Below, piece by piece: positions 24,874 to 34,210 of a stretch of 42,910 nt of DNA. The notes below the pieces were generated by a model. The model saw only the letters and a list, made by a program, of their open reading frames with translations, ran no database searches and was not told the DNA's origin. The DNA lies in contig CAMDMC010000014.1 in the NCBI GenBank assembly GCA_945901825.1, positions 1-42,910 on the forward strand, read 5' to 3'. The stretch's first letter is position 1. Every line of letters starts with the position of its first letter. The translations under genes and the position numbers were made by a program. This DNA comes from Bordetella parapertussis (lineage in GTDB: Bacteria > Pseudomonadota > Gammaproteobacteria > Burkholderiales > Burkholderiaceae_A).

Positions 24874-26322
24874 ATGACGATGCAGTATGTATCGACCCGC
24901 AGCCCGAGTGCGATGGGGTCCTTCACCGACATTCTTCTAGAGGGCCTTGCCCATGATGGCGGGCTTGCTTTTCCGCAGGCCATACCCCAATGGTCGGCTG
25001 AGGCCATTCAGTCGCTCAGTCAGCTCACCTATCCACAGCTTGCGGCCAGGGTTGTGCATGCCTTTGCCGATGACCTAAGCCTTGAAACGTTGCAGAGTCT
25101 TGCCGCAAACGCCTACACCGAGGAGAAGTTTGGGCATCTCGCCATTGCGCCTCTTACTGTTCTGCAAGAGGCTGCGCACAGTCGGCTTGCCTTGCTTGAG
25201 CTCTCCAACGGGCCCACCATGGCTTTTAAAGATATGGCAATGCAGCTCTTGGGCCAGCTCTTTGAGTATCAGCTTAAGCAAAAGGGTCAGACCCTCAACA
25301 TCCTTGGAGCAACCTCGGGCGATACCGGCAGCTCCGCCGAGTACGCCATGCGCGACAAGCAGTCCATTTCGGTCTTCATGCTCTCGCCCGAAGGGCGTAT
25401 GAGCCAGTTCCAGAAGGCGCAGATGTACTGCCTGCAAGAGCCACATATTCACAACCTAACGGTCAAGGGTTCTTTTGACGACTGCCAAGACATGGTAAAG
25501 GCCGTCTCGGCCGACCTGGCGTTTAAGTCGAGCATGCGCATTGGGACGGTCAACTCGATCAACTGGGCACGCATTACTGCCCAGGTGGTCTATTACTTCA
25601 CCGGCTATTTTCAGGCCGTTAACGCCTTCGGGCTTCGCTATGGCGACCCGGTTGATTTCTGCGTACCTTCGGGTAACTTTGGAAACGTCTTGTCGGGTCA
25701 TGTGGCCAGGTCCATGGGCCTTCCCATTGGGCAGCTTGTCGTAGCAACCAATGAGAACAACGTACTTGATGAGTTTTTCCGAACAGGTCGTTACCGACCG
25801 CGAAAAAGTGCGGAGACCTTCATCACCTCAAGTCCATCGATGGACATTTCGAAGGCCTCGAACTTTGAGCGTTACGTTTTCGATCTGGTTGGTCGTGACC
25901 CTCAGAGGCTTGCCAGCCTCTGGTCGGAGCTTGCAAGCCAGGGAGAGTTTCATCTAGCAGGGACGTCGGCCTGGTCGGGCATTGCCCAAACGGGGCTAGT
26001 CTCGGGGGCAAGCCATCATGCTGCGCGGATTGAGACCATCCGTAAGCTTCACGACCGTTTTAATCGTATGGTCGACCCGCATACGGCCGATGGCCTTTTT
26101 GTGGCCCAGCAGTTTCTTCGTCCACCGGTCCCCATGGTCTGTCTGGAAACCGCCCTGCCTGTTAAGTTCGAGGAGGTCATTCTTGAGGCCTTAGAAAAAC
26201 CCGTTCCCAAGTCAGTCGAGCTACAGGCCATGGAGCGCCGTCCGCAGCGCACCGAGCCTATGGGTCAGGACGTGGAGGCCCTCAAGGAATTTATTCGCCA
26301 GCATGCCCTGGTAGCCTCTTAA
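24874..26322 (+). CDS. thrC: Threonine synthase
   Basis: PLP enzyme converting phosphohomoserine to threonine. The PLP lysine is probably Lys119 in NGPTMAFKDMAMQ, and the phosphate-binding loop is ATSGDTGSSAEYAM. FCVPSGNFGNVLSGH is also conserved. The 482-residue length and N-terminal YVSTRS place it in the longer threonine synthase subgroup common in betaproteobacteria and yeast. It may start at 24874 or at an in-frame ATG six bases later. moeA begins 12 bp downstream, so the amino-acid and molybdopterin genes probably share a transcript. Confidence 0.97.
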   Translation: MTMQYVSTRSPSAMGSFTDILLEGLAHDGGLAFPQAIPQWSAEAIQSLSQLTYPQLAARVVHAFADDLSLETLQSLAANAYTEEKFGHLAIAPLTVLQEAAHSRLALLELSNGPTMAFKDMAMQLLGQLFEYQLKQKGQTLNILGATSGDTGSSAEYAMRDKQSISVFMLSPEGRMSQFQKAQMYCLQEPHIHNLTVKGSFDDCQDMVKAVSADLAFKSSMRIGTVNSINWARITAQVVYYFTGYFQAVNAFGLRYGDPVDFCVPSGNFGNVLSGHVARSMGLPIGQLVVATNENNVLDEFFRTGRYRPRKSAETFITSSPSMDISKASNFERYVFDLVGRDPQRLASLWSELASQGEFHLAGTSAWSGIAQTGLVSGASHHAARIETIRKLHDRFNRMVDPHTADGLFVAQQFLRPPVPMVCLETALPVKFEEVILEALEKPVPKSVELQAMERRPQRTEPMGQDVEALKEFIRQHALVAS

Positions 26323-26334
26323 GGCGGGGCAGAC

Positions 26335-27531
26335 GTGACTCCTGTTGCCGAGGCGCTTCAACAGATACTTGCTGAGATTGGCTTTGTTGCGGGCACCGAG
26401 TATGTCGAAGTCAGCCAGGCGTCGGGAAGGGTGCTTGCCTCAAACCCAGTATCTCCAATGGCTGTGCCTGCCTTTGCCAACAGCCAGATGGACGGCTACG
26501 CAGGACGCTTTGATGACTTTCAGTCCCACTCGTTTATGCCTGTGGCCATGCGGATCCCGGCGGGCTCGAACCCCTCTACGCTTGCCCCCGGGGCTTTGGC
26601 GCGAATTTTTACGGGTGCCCCCATTCCCTCTGGTGCCGATACGGTTGTGATGCAAGAAGACGTGCAGACCGAGCAGCGTGAAAGCCAGCTTTTTGCGCGG
26701 CCCGTAAAGCCGCCTGAGGCGAGGGGGCAGTTCGTAAGGCAATCAGGCGCCGATCTGCAACCGGGTCAGCGGCTCTTTGAGTCGGGCCACCGGCTGGGTT
26801 CGGCCGATGTCGGGCTTTTAGCCTCCATAGGAATTGGGCAGGTTCATGTCACTTGTCGCCCGCGGGTCGCCCTTTTCTCCACCGGAGATGAGCTCGTTCA
26901 GCCTGGAGAAGAGCCTCAGCCAGGACAAATTTTTGACAGCAATCGACCCATGATGCGCGCATGGTTTCGTCATCTCGGGCTGCATGTGACTGACCTTGGG
27001 TGTCTGCAAGACAAGGCCGAGCTCACCCGAGAAGCACTGGCAGAGGCCAGCGCAAGCCACGACCTGGTTCTCACCTGCGGCGGTGTCTCGGTGGGCGAGG
27101 AAGACCATGTCAAGGCGGCAGTCAGTGCGCTTGGGCGGCTGAGCCTGTGGAAGCTTGCGATGAAGCCCGGTAAACCTTTTGCTTTTGGTCAGATTGGAGA
27201 CTGTTACTTCGTCGGCCTTCCAGGCAATCCTGTCTCCGCCTGGGTCACTTTTTTTGTACTCGGGCAGCTGATTGTTCGGCGGCTGGAAGGTGAACGCGCG
27301 CCCACGCAACTAAAGGTTAGCCTACCGGCTGGCTTTCACTGGCCCAGGCCTGATTCGCGCGAGGAGTTTCTTCGGGGAGGCATTGACCTTCAGGGCCGTC
27401 TGCAGATCCATGCGCGGCAAGACTCTCATATTCTCTCGTCCTTGGCGCAATCCCATGGTCTGGTGCGAGTGCCTGCAGGCACATGCGTTGCGCCAGGCGA
27501 TCTGCTTGATTTTTTCCCCTACCGTTTCTAG
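26335..27531 (+). CDS. moeA: Molybdopterin molybdenumtransferase MoeA
   Basis: Inserts molybdate into adenylylated molybdopterin, the last step of Moco synthesis. It starts with GTG behind an AAGG-rich stretch. Family marks are SQMDGYA near residue 49, RIFTGAPIPSGADTVVMQED, FSTGDELVQPGE, DSNRPMM, TCGGVSVGEEDHVK and GLPGNPVSAWVTF. A C-terminal domain IV ends at residue 398, close to the usual 400-410. It is followed 45 bp later by moaD. Molybdoenzymes themselves are not in the window. Confidence 0.96.
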   Translation: MTPVAEALQQILAEIGFVAGTEYVEVSQASGRVLASNPVSPMAVPAFANSQMDGYAGRFDDFQSHSFMPVAMRIPAGSNPSTLAPGALARIFTGAPIPSGADTVVMQEDVQTEQRESQLFARPVKPPEARGQFVRQSGADLQPGQRLFESGHRLGSADVGLLASIGIGQVHVTCRPRVALFSTGDELVQPGEEPQPGQIFDSNRPMMRAWFRHLGLHVTDLGCLQDKAELTREALAEASASHDLVLTCGGVSVGEEDHVKAAVSALGRLSLWKLAMKPGKPFAFGQIGDCYFVGLPGNPVSAWVTFFVLGQLIVRRLEGERAPTQLKVSLPAGFHWPRPDSREEFLRGGIDLQGRLQIHARQDSHILSSLAQSHGLVRVPAGTCVAPGDLLDFFPYRF

Positions 27532-27576
27532 TCTTCGCCTCCTACTTACCCAGTTACTTGCTACATTCAGGCTCTC

Positions 27577-27837
27577 ATGTCCCATTTCATTGAACTTAAG
27601 TTCTTTGCCTCCATCCGAGAGCAGCTTGGCCTGGCGGAGCAGACCTTCGAACTGGCCGAACCATGCTCGGTTGGCGTTATTCGTTTAGAACTTGCGGCCA
27701 GGGGCGGGGCATGGAAGCTGTCTTTGGGACCTCAGCAACGCGTGCTTGCCGCGGTCAATCAAGAGGTTGTCGATGACCAGACCTTGGTTCAGCCCGGCGA
27801 TGAGCTTGCATTCTTTCCGCCGGTCACGGGAGGCTAG
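27577..27837 (+). CDS. moaD: Molybdopterin synthase sulfur-carrier subunit MoaD
   Basis: An 86-residue ubiquitin-fold protein ending in VTGG, the diglycine thiocarboxylated to carry sulfur into molybdopterin. LKFFASIREQLGL at the start and LVQPGDELAFFPPVTGG at the end fit the family. It is 11 bp before moaE, with which it forms the synthase. Confidence 0.95.
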   Translation: MSHFIELKFFASIREQLGLAEQTFELAEPCSVGVIRLELAARGGAWKLSLGPQQRVLAAVNQEVVDDQTLVQPGDELAFFPPVTGG

Positions 27838-27848
27838 AGAAAAAAACC

Positions 27849-28364
27849 ATGCCCGTTGCCTCTTCACCTGAAAATGCCGTGAATGCCCCGAGGCTAAAGG
27901 TCTGCATCCAGACCGAGCCCTTTGACCCTGGGCAGGCCCTGCATGCACTGCGCTGCAATCAGAGTGGCGAGCCCGATCCATCCATTGGGGCGGTGGCGAG
28001 TTTTATTGGCCTGGTTCGTGAGTTCAATGAGGGCGATGATGTAAAAACCCTTGAACTCGAACACTACCCTGGTATGACCGAGAAGGTTATTGAAGGCATT
28101 CTCGATCAGGCGCTTGAGCGCTGGCCGCTTCATGCGGTTCATGTTGTTCACCGTGTTGGCCCACTGGCGCCCACCGATTTAATTGTCTGGGTGGGCGCCG
28201 CAAGTGCGCATCGTGAGGCGGCCTTGCAGGCCTGCGCATTCGTGATGGATTTTCTAAAAACGAACGCGCCCTTTTGGAAAAAAGAGCGCAAGGCCGATGG
28301 CAAAGCGCGTTGGGTAAGCGACCGCGCGTCGGACTACCTGGCGGCCGATCGTTGGAAGACATAG
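27849..28364 (+). CDS. moaE: Molybdopterin synthase catalytic subunit MoaE
   Basis: Catalytic half of molybdopterin synthase, adding two sulfurs to precursor Z. The conserved GAVASFIGLVREFNEGDDVKTLELEHYPGM lies in the first half, HRVGPLAP follows, and FWKKER contains the active-site lysine. At 171 residues it is slightly long owing to an N-terminal extension of about 17 residues. Its 3' end overlaps by 31 bp the convergent gene for the DHFR-MocA fusion, so no terminator separates them. Confidence 0.95.
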   Translation: MPVASSPENAVNAPRLKVCIQTEPFDPGQALHALRCNQSGEPDPSIGAVASFIGLVREFNEGDDVKTLELEHYPGMTEKVIEGILDQALERWPLHAVHVVHRVGPLAPTDLIVWVGAASAHREAALQACAFVMDFLKTNAPFWKKERKADGKARWVSDRASDYLAADRWKT

Positions 28365-29563
28365 CCCAGAGGCATTGCCAGCCTCTTTCGTTCCTCCTGG
28401 CCTGCATTGAAGGCCTTGAGGTCGTCTTCTGAATCAATGTCAACAAAGAACCCAGGCCGTGTTGTTGGAAACGCCAAGGCTTTGCCGGGATTGCCCCGAC
28501 GCCAGTCTTTTCCAAGCATGGCTTGCTTCTGAGAGACAAACCAGTCTCGAAGCGCGGGAGTAACGATTACAGGGTTACCCGGTTCGCCCTTTGGCGTCTC
28601 AGGGTAGACCATGTCCACACCCGCTTTGCGCTTGCGAAAGGCACAAATAAGACGGCGTAGGTCTTCTTTGTCTAGCAAGGGTTGGTCGCCCAGGCAGACC
28701 AGATAGCCGTCAAGGTCCTGACCAAGCTGCGTCAGCCCAAGCTGTTGGCTTCTTGCCTGCCCGGCGCTGGGCTCCGGATTTTCAACATGCTGCACCTTAA
28801 GTCCATCAACCAGAGGTACCAGGGCACCGGCATGTCCGCCGTGCACCAGGCAGACTTGGTCAATCCCTACCGAAAGAAGTGCTTTGACAGTCTGGCTTAG
28901 GATGGAACCCTGTTGGTTCTCCAGCAACGCCTTGGGCTGACCGTGAAACCGAGATGCAAGCCCTGCCACAAGTACCGCGGCCCCAAGCTTAATGTTGACC
29001 TTGGGTTTGGAGTAACGCAGAAAACGGTACCGCAGGCCCGAGGCGCTGCTGACCTGCCAGTCGCCCGCCTTGCAGTTTGGGAGGCGGGCGTTTTCCCACC
29101 CCTTGGAGCCCCAGCCTGGCAGGAAGGCATCGCCTTCGGGCTCGAGCTCCACCTCGGTAAGCTCGGCAGTATCAGCCATGGCCTGCGTGGCGGTGTAAAG
29201 CTCCGCTCCGCCGATCACGAAGAGCGTGTCTGCAAGCCGGTTGTTGGCAGCCTGGATGGCCTCTTCAATGCTCTGCACAGGCTGCACCTGATGTGCGTGC
29301 TCGGGCTGGGGTTGCCAGCGGGTGTTGCGGCTAAGAACCAGGTGGTACCTGCCAGGAAGTGGCCGGCCAAGCCTTTGAACGATGGACTCATAGGTCTTGC
29401 GACCAAGCAGCAGGGTGCCCTCCCGCGTCACAGTCTTAAAGTGCTGCAAATCTTCGGGTAGGTGCCAGGGCAGGTCGTTATGGCGGCCAATGCACCCGTT
29501 CGTTGCAACCGCGGCTACGAACACAAGCCGTGGCTGATCGCAAGGATGGCGATTCGGTTGCAT
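28334..29563 (-). CDS. folA: Fusion of dihydrofolate reductase with a MocA-like nucleotidyltransferase
   Basis: Two enzymes in one 409-residue frame. Residues about 11-184 are dihydrofolate reductase (NADPH-dependent, folate recycling): FVAAVATNGCIGRHNDLPWHLPEDLQHFK with the active-site acid Asp38, LLLGRKTYES and FVIGGAELYT. Residues about 192-390 match the NTP_transf_3 family of Moco cytidylyl- or guanylyltransferases: VLVAGLASRFHGQPKALL, GDQPLL (292-297), GEPGNPVIV and VDIDSEDDL. The sequence resembles MocA more than MobA. No ATG, GTG or TTG lies in frame at the domain boundary, so a separate second protein is unlikely. It follows thyA by five bases and overlaps moaE. Confidence 0.92.
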   Translation of the reverse strand: MQPNRHPCDQPRLVFVAAVATNGCIGRHNDLPWHLPEDLQHFKTVTREGTLLLGRKTYESIVQRLGRPLPGRYHLVLSRNTRWQPQPEHAHQVQPVQSIEEAIQAANNRLADTLFVIGGAELYTATQAMADTAELTEVELEPEGDAFLPGWGSKGWENARLPNCKAGDWQVSSASGLRYRFLRYSKPKVNIKLGAAVLVAGLASRFHGQPKALLENQQGSILSQTVKALLSVGIDQVCLVHGGHAGALVPLVDGLKVQHVENPEPSAGQARSQQLGLTQLGQDLDGYLVCLGDQPLLDKEDLRRLICAFRKRKAGVDMVYPETPKGEPGNPVIVTPALRDWFVSQKQAMLGKDWRRGNPGKALAFPTTRPGFFVDIDSEDDLKAFNAGQEERKRLAMPLGYVFQRSAAR

Positions 29564-29568
29564 AGCGC

Positions 29569-30375
29569 CTAAACCGCCACCTCGGCCTTGATGGCCGGGT
29601 GATGCGTATAGCCCTCAATAACGACATCTTCAAAGCTGTAGCTGAAAATGTCCTGGGCCCTTCGGTTAAGTTTGAGTTGCGGTAGGGGGAATGCGGATCT
29701 TGAGAGTTGTTCTTTGGCCTGCTCGATGTGATTGTTGTACAGGTGGCAGTCTCCCCCTGTCCAAATGAAGTCGCCTGGTTCAAAGCCTGACTGGTCTGCA
29801 ACCAGGTGGGTAAGTAGGGCGTAGCTTGCAATATTAAAGGGCACACCCAAAAAGATATCAGCACTTCGCTGGTAGAGCTGGCAAGAAAGCTTGCCTTTGG
29901 CAACATAGAACTGGAACATGGTGTGGCAAGGGGCAAGGGCCATCTGATCAAGCTGCCCGACGTTCCAGGCATTCACAATAAGACGCCGAGAGTCGGGGTT
30001 CGTCTTAAGTTCCTGCATCAGGTTCTGAATCTGGTCGATGGTTCGGCCGGGGTCAGCAGCCGAAGGCGCTGGCCAAGACCTCCATTGCCGTCCGTAGATG
30101 GGCCCAAGTTCTCCGTGGGCATCGGCCCATTCGTCCCAGATGGAAACGCCGGCTGCCTGGAGGCTTTTGACGTTGGTCTCCCCACGCAGAAACCACAAGA
30201 GTTCATGGATGATGCTTTTGGTGTGGAGCTTTTTTGTGGTGATGAGCGGGAATCCCTCTTCAAGCTTGAACCGCATCTGCCAACCAAAGACAGATCGTGT
30301 GCCGGTTCCTGTTCGATCACTCTTTTCTGCACCATGCTCAAGTACATGCTGCATGAGCTCGTGGTATTGCTTCAT
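29569..30375 (-). CDS. thyA: Thymidylate synthase
   Basis: Methylates dUMP to dTMP using methylene-THF, producing dihydrofolate for the neighbouring DHFR. Visible marks are [12 protein letters not shown] (20-31), the nucleophile Cys150 in [31 protein letters not shown] and the C-terminal AVAV-like end (EVAV). The [12 protein letters not shown] segment is conserved. Length of 268 is standard. Its ATG overlaps the fabI stop by four bases, and the fusion gene starts five bases after it. Confidence 0.98.
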   Translation of the reverse strand: MKQYHELMQHVLEHGAEKSDRTGTGTRSVFGWQMRFKLEEGFPLITTKKLHTKSIIHELLWFLRGETNVKSLQAAGVSIWDEWADAHGELGPIYGRQWRSWPAPSAADPGRTIDQIQNLMQELKTNPDSRRLIVNAWNVGQLDQMALAPCHTMFQFYVAKGKLSCQLYQRSADIFLGVPFNIASYALLTHLVADQSGFEPGDFIWTGGDCHLYNNHIEQAKEQLSRSAFPLPQLKLNRRAQDIFSYSFEDVVIEGYTHHPAIKAEVAV

Positions 30376-31160
30376 GACTCGGGTCCCATGGCCGCCATAA
30401 TATTAAAGCCCGAGTCCACATAGGTAATTTCACCGGTAATGCCGCGTGCGAGATCGGACAGCATGAAGGCGCAGACGTTGCCAACCTCCTCGATGGAGAC
30501 ATTGCGTCGCAAGGGGGCTTGCTTTTCGACCATCGACAGAATCTGGCCAAAGCCTTTAATACCGCTTGCCGCCAGTGTTTTAATCGGCCCCGCAGAGACG
30601 CCATTGACCCGAACGCCCAGCGGGCCAAGGCTAGCGGCGGTGTAGCGCACGGCAGCCTCAAGGCTAGCCTTTGCAAGGCCCATGGTGTTGTAGGCGGGTA
30701 CAACCTTTGAGGCCCCGTGGTAGGTAAGTGCCACGATGCTGCTGTCGTGACCTTCCATAAGTGGCTTAAAGGCTTTGGCCAGAGCAGGCAGGCTGTAGCT
30801 TGAGACATCGTGGGCAATTCGGAAGCCCTCTCGGCTTAGTCCCTCTAAAAAGTCGCCCGCAATGGCCTCCCGTGGAGCAAAGGCAATGGCATGCACCAGG
30901 CCGTCGAGCTGCGCCCAATGGCCAACGAGCTTTTCTGCAAGGCCATCAATTTGGCTGTCTTCGGAGACATCGCAAGGCAGGCAAATGGCACTGTCAAAGG
31001 CCTTGGCCAGGTCTCGAATGCGTTCCTCAAACCGATCATTTTGGTAGGTAAATGCCAGCTGCGCGCCCTGCGCATGGCAGGCTTTTGCAACACCGTAGGC
31101 AATCGAGCGGTTTGATAACACCCCTGTAATGAGAATTCTTTTGTTCTGAAGAAAAGACAT
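30372..31160 (-). CDS. fabI: Enoyl-[acyl-carrier-protein] reductase FabI
   Basis: NADH-dependent last step of each fatty-acid elongation cycle. A short-chain dehydrogenase with the FabI pattern: [17 protein letters not shown] at the N-terminus, HAIAFAPR, Tyr147 and the catalytic Tyr157/Lys164 in [11 protein letters not shown]. The C-terminal ends in the [16 protein letters not shown] loop. Length of 262 is typical. An AGGAAG site lies close to the ATG. It is the first gene of the fabI-thyA-folA operon and diverges from the yej operon across 78 bp. Confidence 0.97.
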   Translation of the reverse strand: MSFLQNKRILITGVLSNRSIAYGVAKACHAQGAQLAFTYQNDRFEERIRDLAKAFDSAICLPCDVSEDSQIDGLAEKLVGHWAQLDGLVHAIAFAPREAIAGDFLEGLSREGFRIAHDVSSYSLPALAKAFKPLMEGHDSSIVALTYHGASKVVPAYNTMGLAKASLEAAVRYTAASLGPLGVRVNGVSAGPIKTLAASGIKGFGQILSMVEKQAPLRRNVSIEEVGNVCAFMLSDLARGITGEITYVDSGFNIMAAMGPES

Positions 31161-31238
31161 GCTTCTTCCTGTCTGACGGGTTATAAGGCTAACTTCGCTA
31201 CACTACCATCCCATTGGTCGTCAATTTTCAAGGTCTCA

Positions 31239-33119
31239 ATGGTCGTGCTCTTACGCAAACCGTTAAAGCTGTGGTTAACCGTCGCTTTCGCGAGTCTGCT
31301 AACGCAGCTTAGCTGCTACCCCGGCAGTCAGGCCTATGGCAACGAGGCCCCAACGGCATCAATGCTCCAAGGCGGCTTTGTTACCTCTCTGGCCTTAGGG
31401 GCGACACCGAAGTATTCCAGAGACTTTTCTCATTTTAGCTACACCGACCCCCTGGCAAAGCCGGGAGGCGAGCTGCGCCTGGCAGCCATGGGCAGTTTCG
31501 ATAAGCTCAATCCGTTTACCCTGAAGGGGATCGCGGCCCGCGGAATCTCCGAGCTTGTCTTTGAGCCGCTTGCCATTGGCAGCCTGGATGAGCCCATGTC
31601 CATGTATGGCTTGTTGGCTGAATCGATGCGACTTGCGCCTGATGAGCTCTCGATGACCTTTCGGCTCTCGCCCAATGCTCGGTTTTCAAATGGCCTGCCC
31701 GTGCTTGCTGCCGACGTCAAGTTTGCCTTTGACACCCTTCGTAGCCCGGCAGCAAGCCCCATCTGGCGCAACTATTGGGCCGATGTTAAAGACGCGGTGG
31801 TTCTCGATGAACGAACGATTCGGTTTAATTTTCTGCGCCGCAACCGTGAGCTTCATATGACTGTGGCGAGCCTGCCGGTCTTCTCAAGAAGCTGGGGAGG
31901 CGAGTTGCCCTTTGACCAGTGGCTCATGCAATCTCCAATTGGTTCGGGCCCTTACCGGGTGGCCCGCGCAGACATGGGAAAGTCGGTGGTCTACGAGCGC
32001 CGCGACGATTACTGGGCGAGGAATCACCCCGCAAGGCGGCACCAATTTAATTTCGATCGAATTAGTTTTCGCTATTACAAAGATGTCTTTGCCCGACTTG
32101 AAGCCCTAAAGGCCGGGGAGTTCGATTTTATTCACGAGAACACCGCAAAGAACTGGGCTCGGTCGTACAAAGGCCGGCCATTTCAGTCGGGTGAACTGGT
32201 CATGGAAGAGCTTCCCAATTCAAATGGCGCTGGACTTCAAGCCTTTTTCTTTAATACCCGCAGGCCGCTTTTTCAGGACGTGCGCGTTCGGCATGCCCTG
32301 TCGCTTGCCATGGATTTTGAGTGGATGAACCGGCAGCTCTTCTACGACCAGTACATTCGCTCAAACTCGTACTTCACCAACTCAGAGCTTGTCGCATCAG
32401 GCTTGCCCACTGAGGCCGAGATCGAGCTTCTACGTCGTCTTGCAAAGCAAAGCCGGTTGGAAGTGGAGGAGGGCTGGCTTGTTACGCCGGTGCCCGAGCC
32501 CCCGTCTGCGAAGGGAGCCGATGGCCTTCGACAGAACCTGCGAGAGGCGAAAAAGCTTTTGCAGGAGGCGGGCTGGTCCTTGCAGGATGGGCGCCTGGTC
32601 AATGCCAGTGGAGATCCCTTTGAGTTTGAAATTCTTATTAGTCAACGCAATTGGGAGCGAGTGATTGCGCCCTTTGCGAGGAACCTCGAAAAGCTTGGCG
32701 TGCGTGTCTCAACCCGGGTCTCCGATGCCTCGTTGTACAAAAAGCGCCTGGATAGCTACGACTACGACATGATGGTGCATTGGTACCTTTCGGGCCAGAA
32801 CCCCGGTAACGAGATGCTCTTTCGCTTCACTTCGTCCTCGGCAAAAGAGCCTGGCGCGGACAACTATGCAGGCATTGCCAGCCCCTGGGTCGATGCGCTT
32901 ATTTCTCATCTCGTTGCCGTCCGTAATCGGGAGGAGCTGGTGACGGCCGCACGACTTCTTGATCGGGTGCTGCGACATGGGCATTACGCCATCCCCCACT
33001 GGCACAACAGAGTGCATCGAGTCGCCTATCGACGTGGCCTTCGCGCACCGGCGAAGCCACCTCTTTACTACCACTCTGAAGACTGGGCGATGGCCGCCTG
33101 GTGGTGGGAGAAGCCATGA
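31239..33119 (+). CDS. yejA: YejA-type periplasmic solute-binding protein (SBP family 5)
   Basis: Periplasmic component of a peptide-type ABC importer. A signal peptide is evident: basic KPLKLW, a hydrophobic core and a probable cleavage after SQA near residue 31. There is a cysteine in the signal region but no proper lipobox. The SBP_bac_5 domain covers the rest, with GGELRLAAMGSFDKLNPFTLKGIAARG near the start and PIGSGPYRV in the middle. The 626-residue length and the companion yejB, yejE and yejF genes fit the YejABEF system, which in Escherichia coli imports microcin C; the physiological substrate here is not known. An ATGA overlap couples it to yejB. Confidence 0.93.
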   Translation: MVVLLRKPLKLWLTVAFASLLTQLSCYPGSQAYGNEAPTASMLQGGFVTSLALGATPKYSRDFSHFSYTDPLAKPGGELRLAAMGSFDKLNPFTLKGIAARGISELVFEPLAIGSLDEPMSMYGLLAESMRLAPDELSMTFRLSPNARFSNGLPVLAADVKFAFDTLRSPAASPIWRNYWADVKDAVVLDERTIRFNFLRRNRELHMTVASLPVFSRSWGGELPFDQWLMQSPIGSGPYRVARADMGKSVVYERRDDYWARNHPARRHQFNFDRISFRYYKDVFARLEALKAGEFDFIHENTAKNWARSYKGRPFQSGELVMEELPNSNGAGLQAFFFNTRRPLFQDVRVRHALSLAMDFEWMNRQLFYDQYIRSNSYFTNSELVASGLPTEAEIELLRRLAKQSRLEVEEGWLVTPVPEPPSAKGADGLRQNLREAKKLLQEAGWSLQDGRLVNASGDPFEFEILISQRNWERVIAPFARNLEKLGVRVSTRVSDASLYKKRLDSYDYDMMVHWYLSGQNPGNEMLFRFTSSSAKEPGADNYAGIASPWVDALISHLVAVRNREELVTAARLLDRVLRHGHYAIPHWHNRVHRVAYRRGLRAPAKPPLYYHSEDWAMAAWWWEKP

Positions 33120-34210
33120 GCGCCAATCTTCTGGGCTACATCGTCAAGCGTCTTTTGCTCATGATTCCCACGCTGTTGGGAATTCTTCTTGTGACCTTTA
33201 CCCTTGTCCAGTTTGTTCCTGGCGGCCCAGTGGAGCAGATGGTGCAGATGCTCAAGGGCGATCATTCAGCCACCGGTATTGCCGTTCCGGGGGGGTCTGC
33301 CGCAGGAGATGTTGGCCAAGCCTCGGGGGTGTACCGCGGTCGTGTTGGGGTGGATCCGCAAAAGCTCGAGGAGATCAAGGCCCTTTATGGCTTTGACAAA
33401 CCGGCCACTGAACGGTTTGTCGATATGGTGATTGGTTTCGCAAGCTTTGATCTGGGCACGAGTTTTTTTTACAACCGTAGCGTCTGGGAATTAATCGTAG
33501 AGAAGCTTCCCGTATCGGCCAGTCTTGGTCTCTGGAGTTTTCTTCTGACTTATCTGGTCTCCATTCCTTTGGGTATCTCAAAGGCTGTTCGACATGGGTC
33601 CTCCTTCGACCTCTACACCTCGCTGGCCATTCTTATTGGGTACGCCATTCCCGGGTTTGTTCTGGGCGTCATCATGCTGGTCTTTTTTGGGGGAGGCAGC
33701 TTTTTTCAGATTTTCCCCCTGCGGGGTCTGACCAGCGATGACTTCGAACAGTTAAGCCTTATTGGCAAGGTCTTGGATTATTTCTGGCACCTTGCACTGC
33801 CGCTCACCTGCCTCGTCATTGGTAGCTTTGCGGTCATCACCATGCTCACCAAGAACACCATGCTTGAGGAAATTCGGCGTCAGTATGTTTTGACCGCACG
33901 CGCCAAAGGCCTTGATGAGCAGGTTGTCCTGTGGCGGCATGTGCTGCGCAATGCCCTGATTCCAATCGTTACGGGATTTCCTGCGGCGTTTGTAGCTGCC
34001 TTCTTTACGGGCTCTCTTCTTATTGAAACCCTTTTCTCGCTCGATGGTCTTGGCCTGCTGTCTTACGAGGCGGTCATGAAAAGGGACTATCCCGTTGTGA
34101 TGGGAACGCTTTTCTTCTTCTCTCTGCTTGGCCTTGTTGCCAAACTTATTAACGACCTCTTGTACGTGGTTGTGGATCCCAGGGTTCAATTTGAGGCTGG
34201 CCAGAAATGA
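33116..34210 (+). CDS. yejB: Peptide ABC transporter permease YejB
   Basis: First membrane subunit of the importer. The start at 33116 (MSANLLGYI) forms ATGA with the yejA stop; a slightly longer frame from 33101 would overlap further without support. The N-terminal LGYIVKRLLLMIPTLLGILLVTF helix, a long periplasmic loop and then five hydrophobic segments match the YejB/DppB type. EIRRQYVLTARAKGLDEQVVLWRHVLRNALIPI is the EAA loop that docks on the ATPase. Length is 364. yejE overlaps its stop. Confidence 0.95.
   Translation: MSANLLGYIVKRLLLMIPTLLGILLVTFTLVQFVPGGPVEQMVQMLKGDHSATGIAVPGGSAAGDVGQASGVYRGRVGVDPQKLEEIKALYGFDKPATERFVDMVIGFASFDLGTSFFYNRSVWELIVEKLPVSASLGLWSFLLTYLVSIPLGISKAVRHGSSFDLYTSLAILIGYAIPGFVLGVIMLVFFGGGSFFQIFPLRGLTSDDFEQLSLIGKVLDYFWHLALPLTCLVIGSFAVITMLTKNTMLEEIRRQYVLTARAKGLDEQVVLWRHVLRNALIPIVTGFPAAFVAAFFTGSLLIETLFSLDGLGLLSYEAVMKRDYPVVMGTLFFFSLLGLVAKLINDLLYVVVDPRVQFEAGQK

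Noticed and set aside
28334..29000. Idea that the MocA-like domain is a separate gene
   Set aside because: No ATG, GTG or TTG lies in frame near the domain boundary and no ribosome site is seen, so a single fused product fits better.
28913..29461. A 182-residue plus-strand frame opposite the DHFR-MocA gene
   Set aside because: Despite its length it shows no family motif and fully overlaps two recognisable enzyme domains on the other strand.
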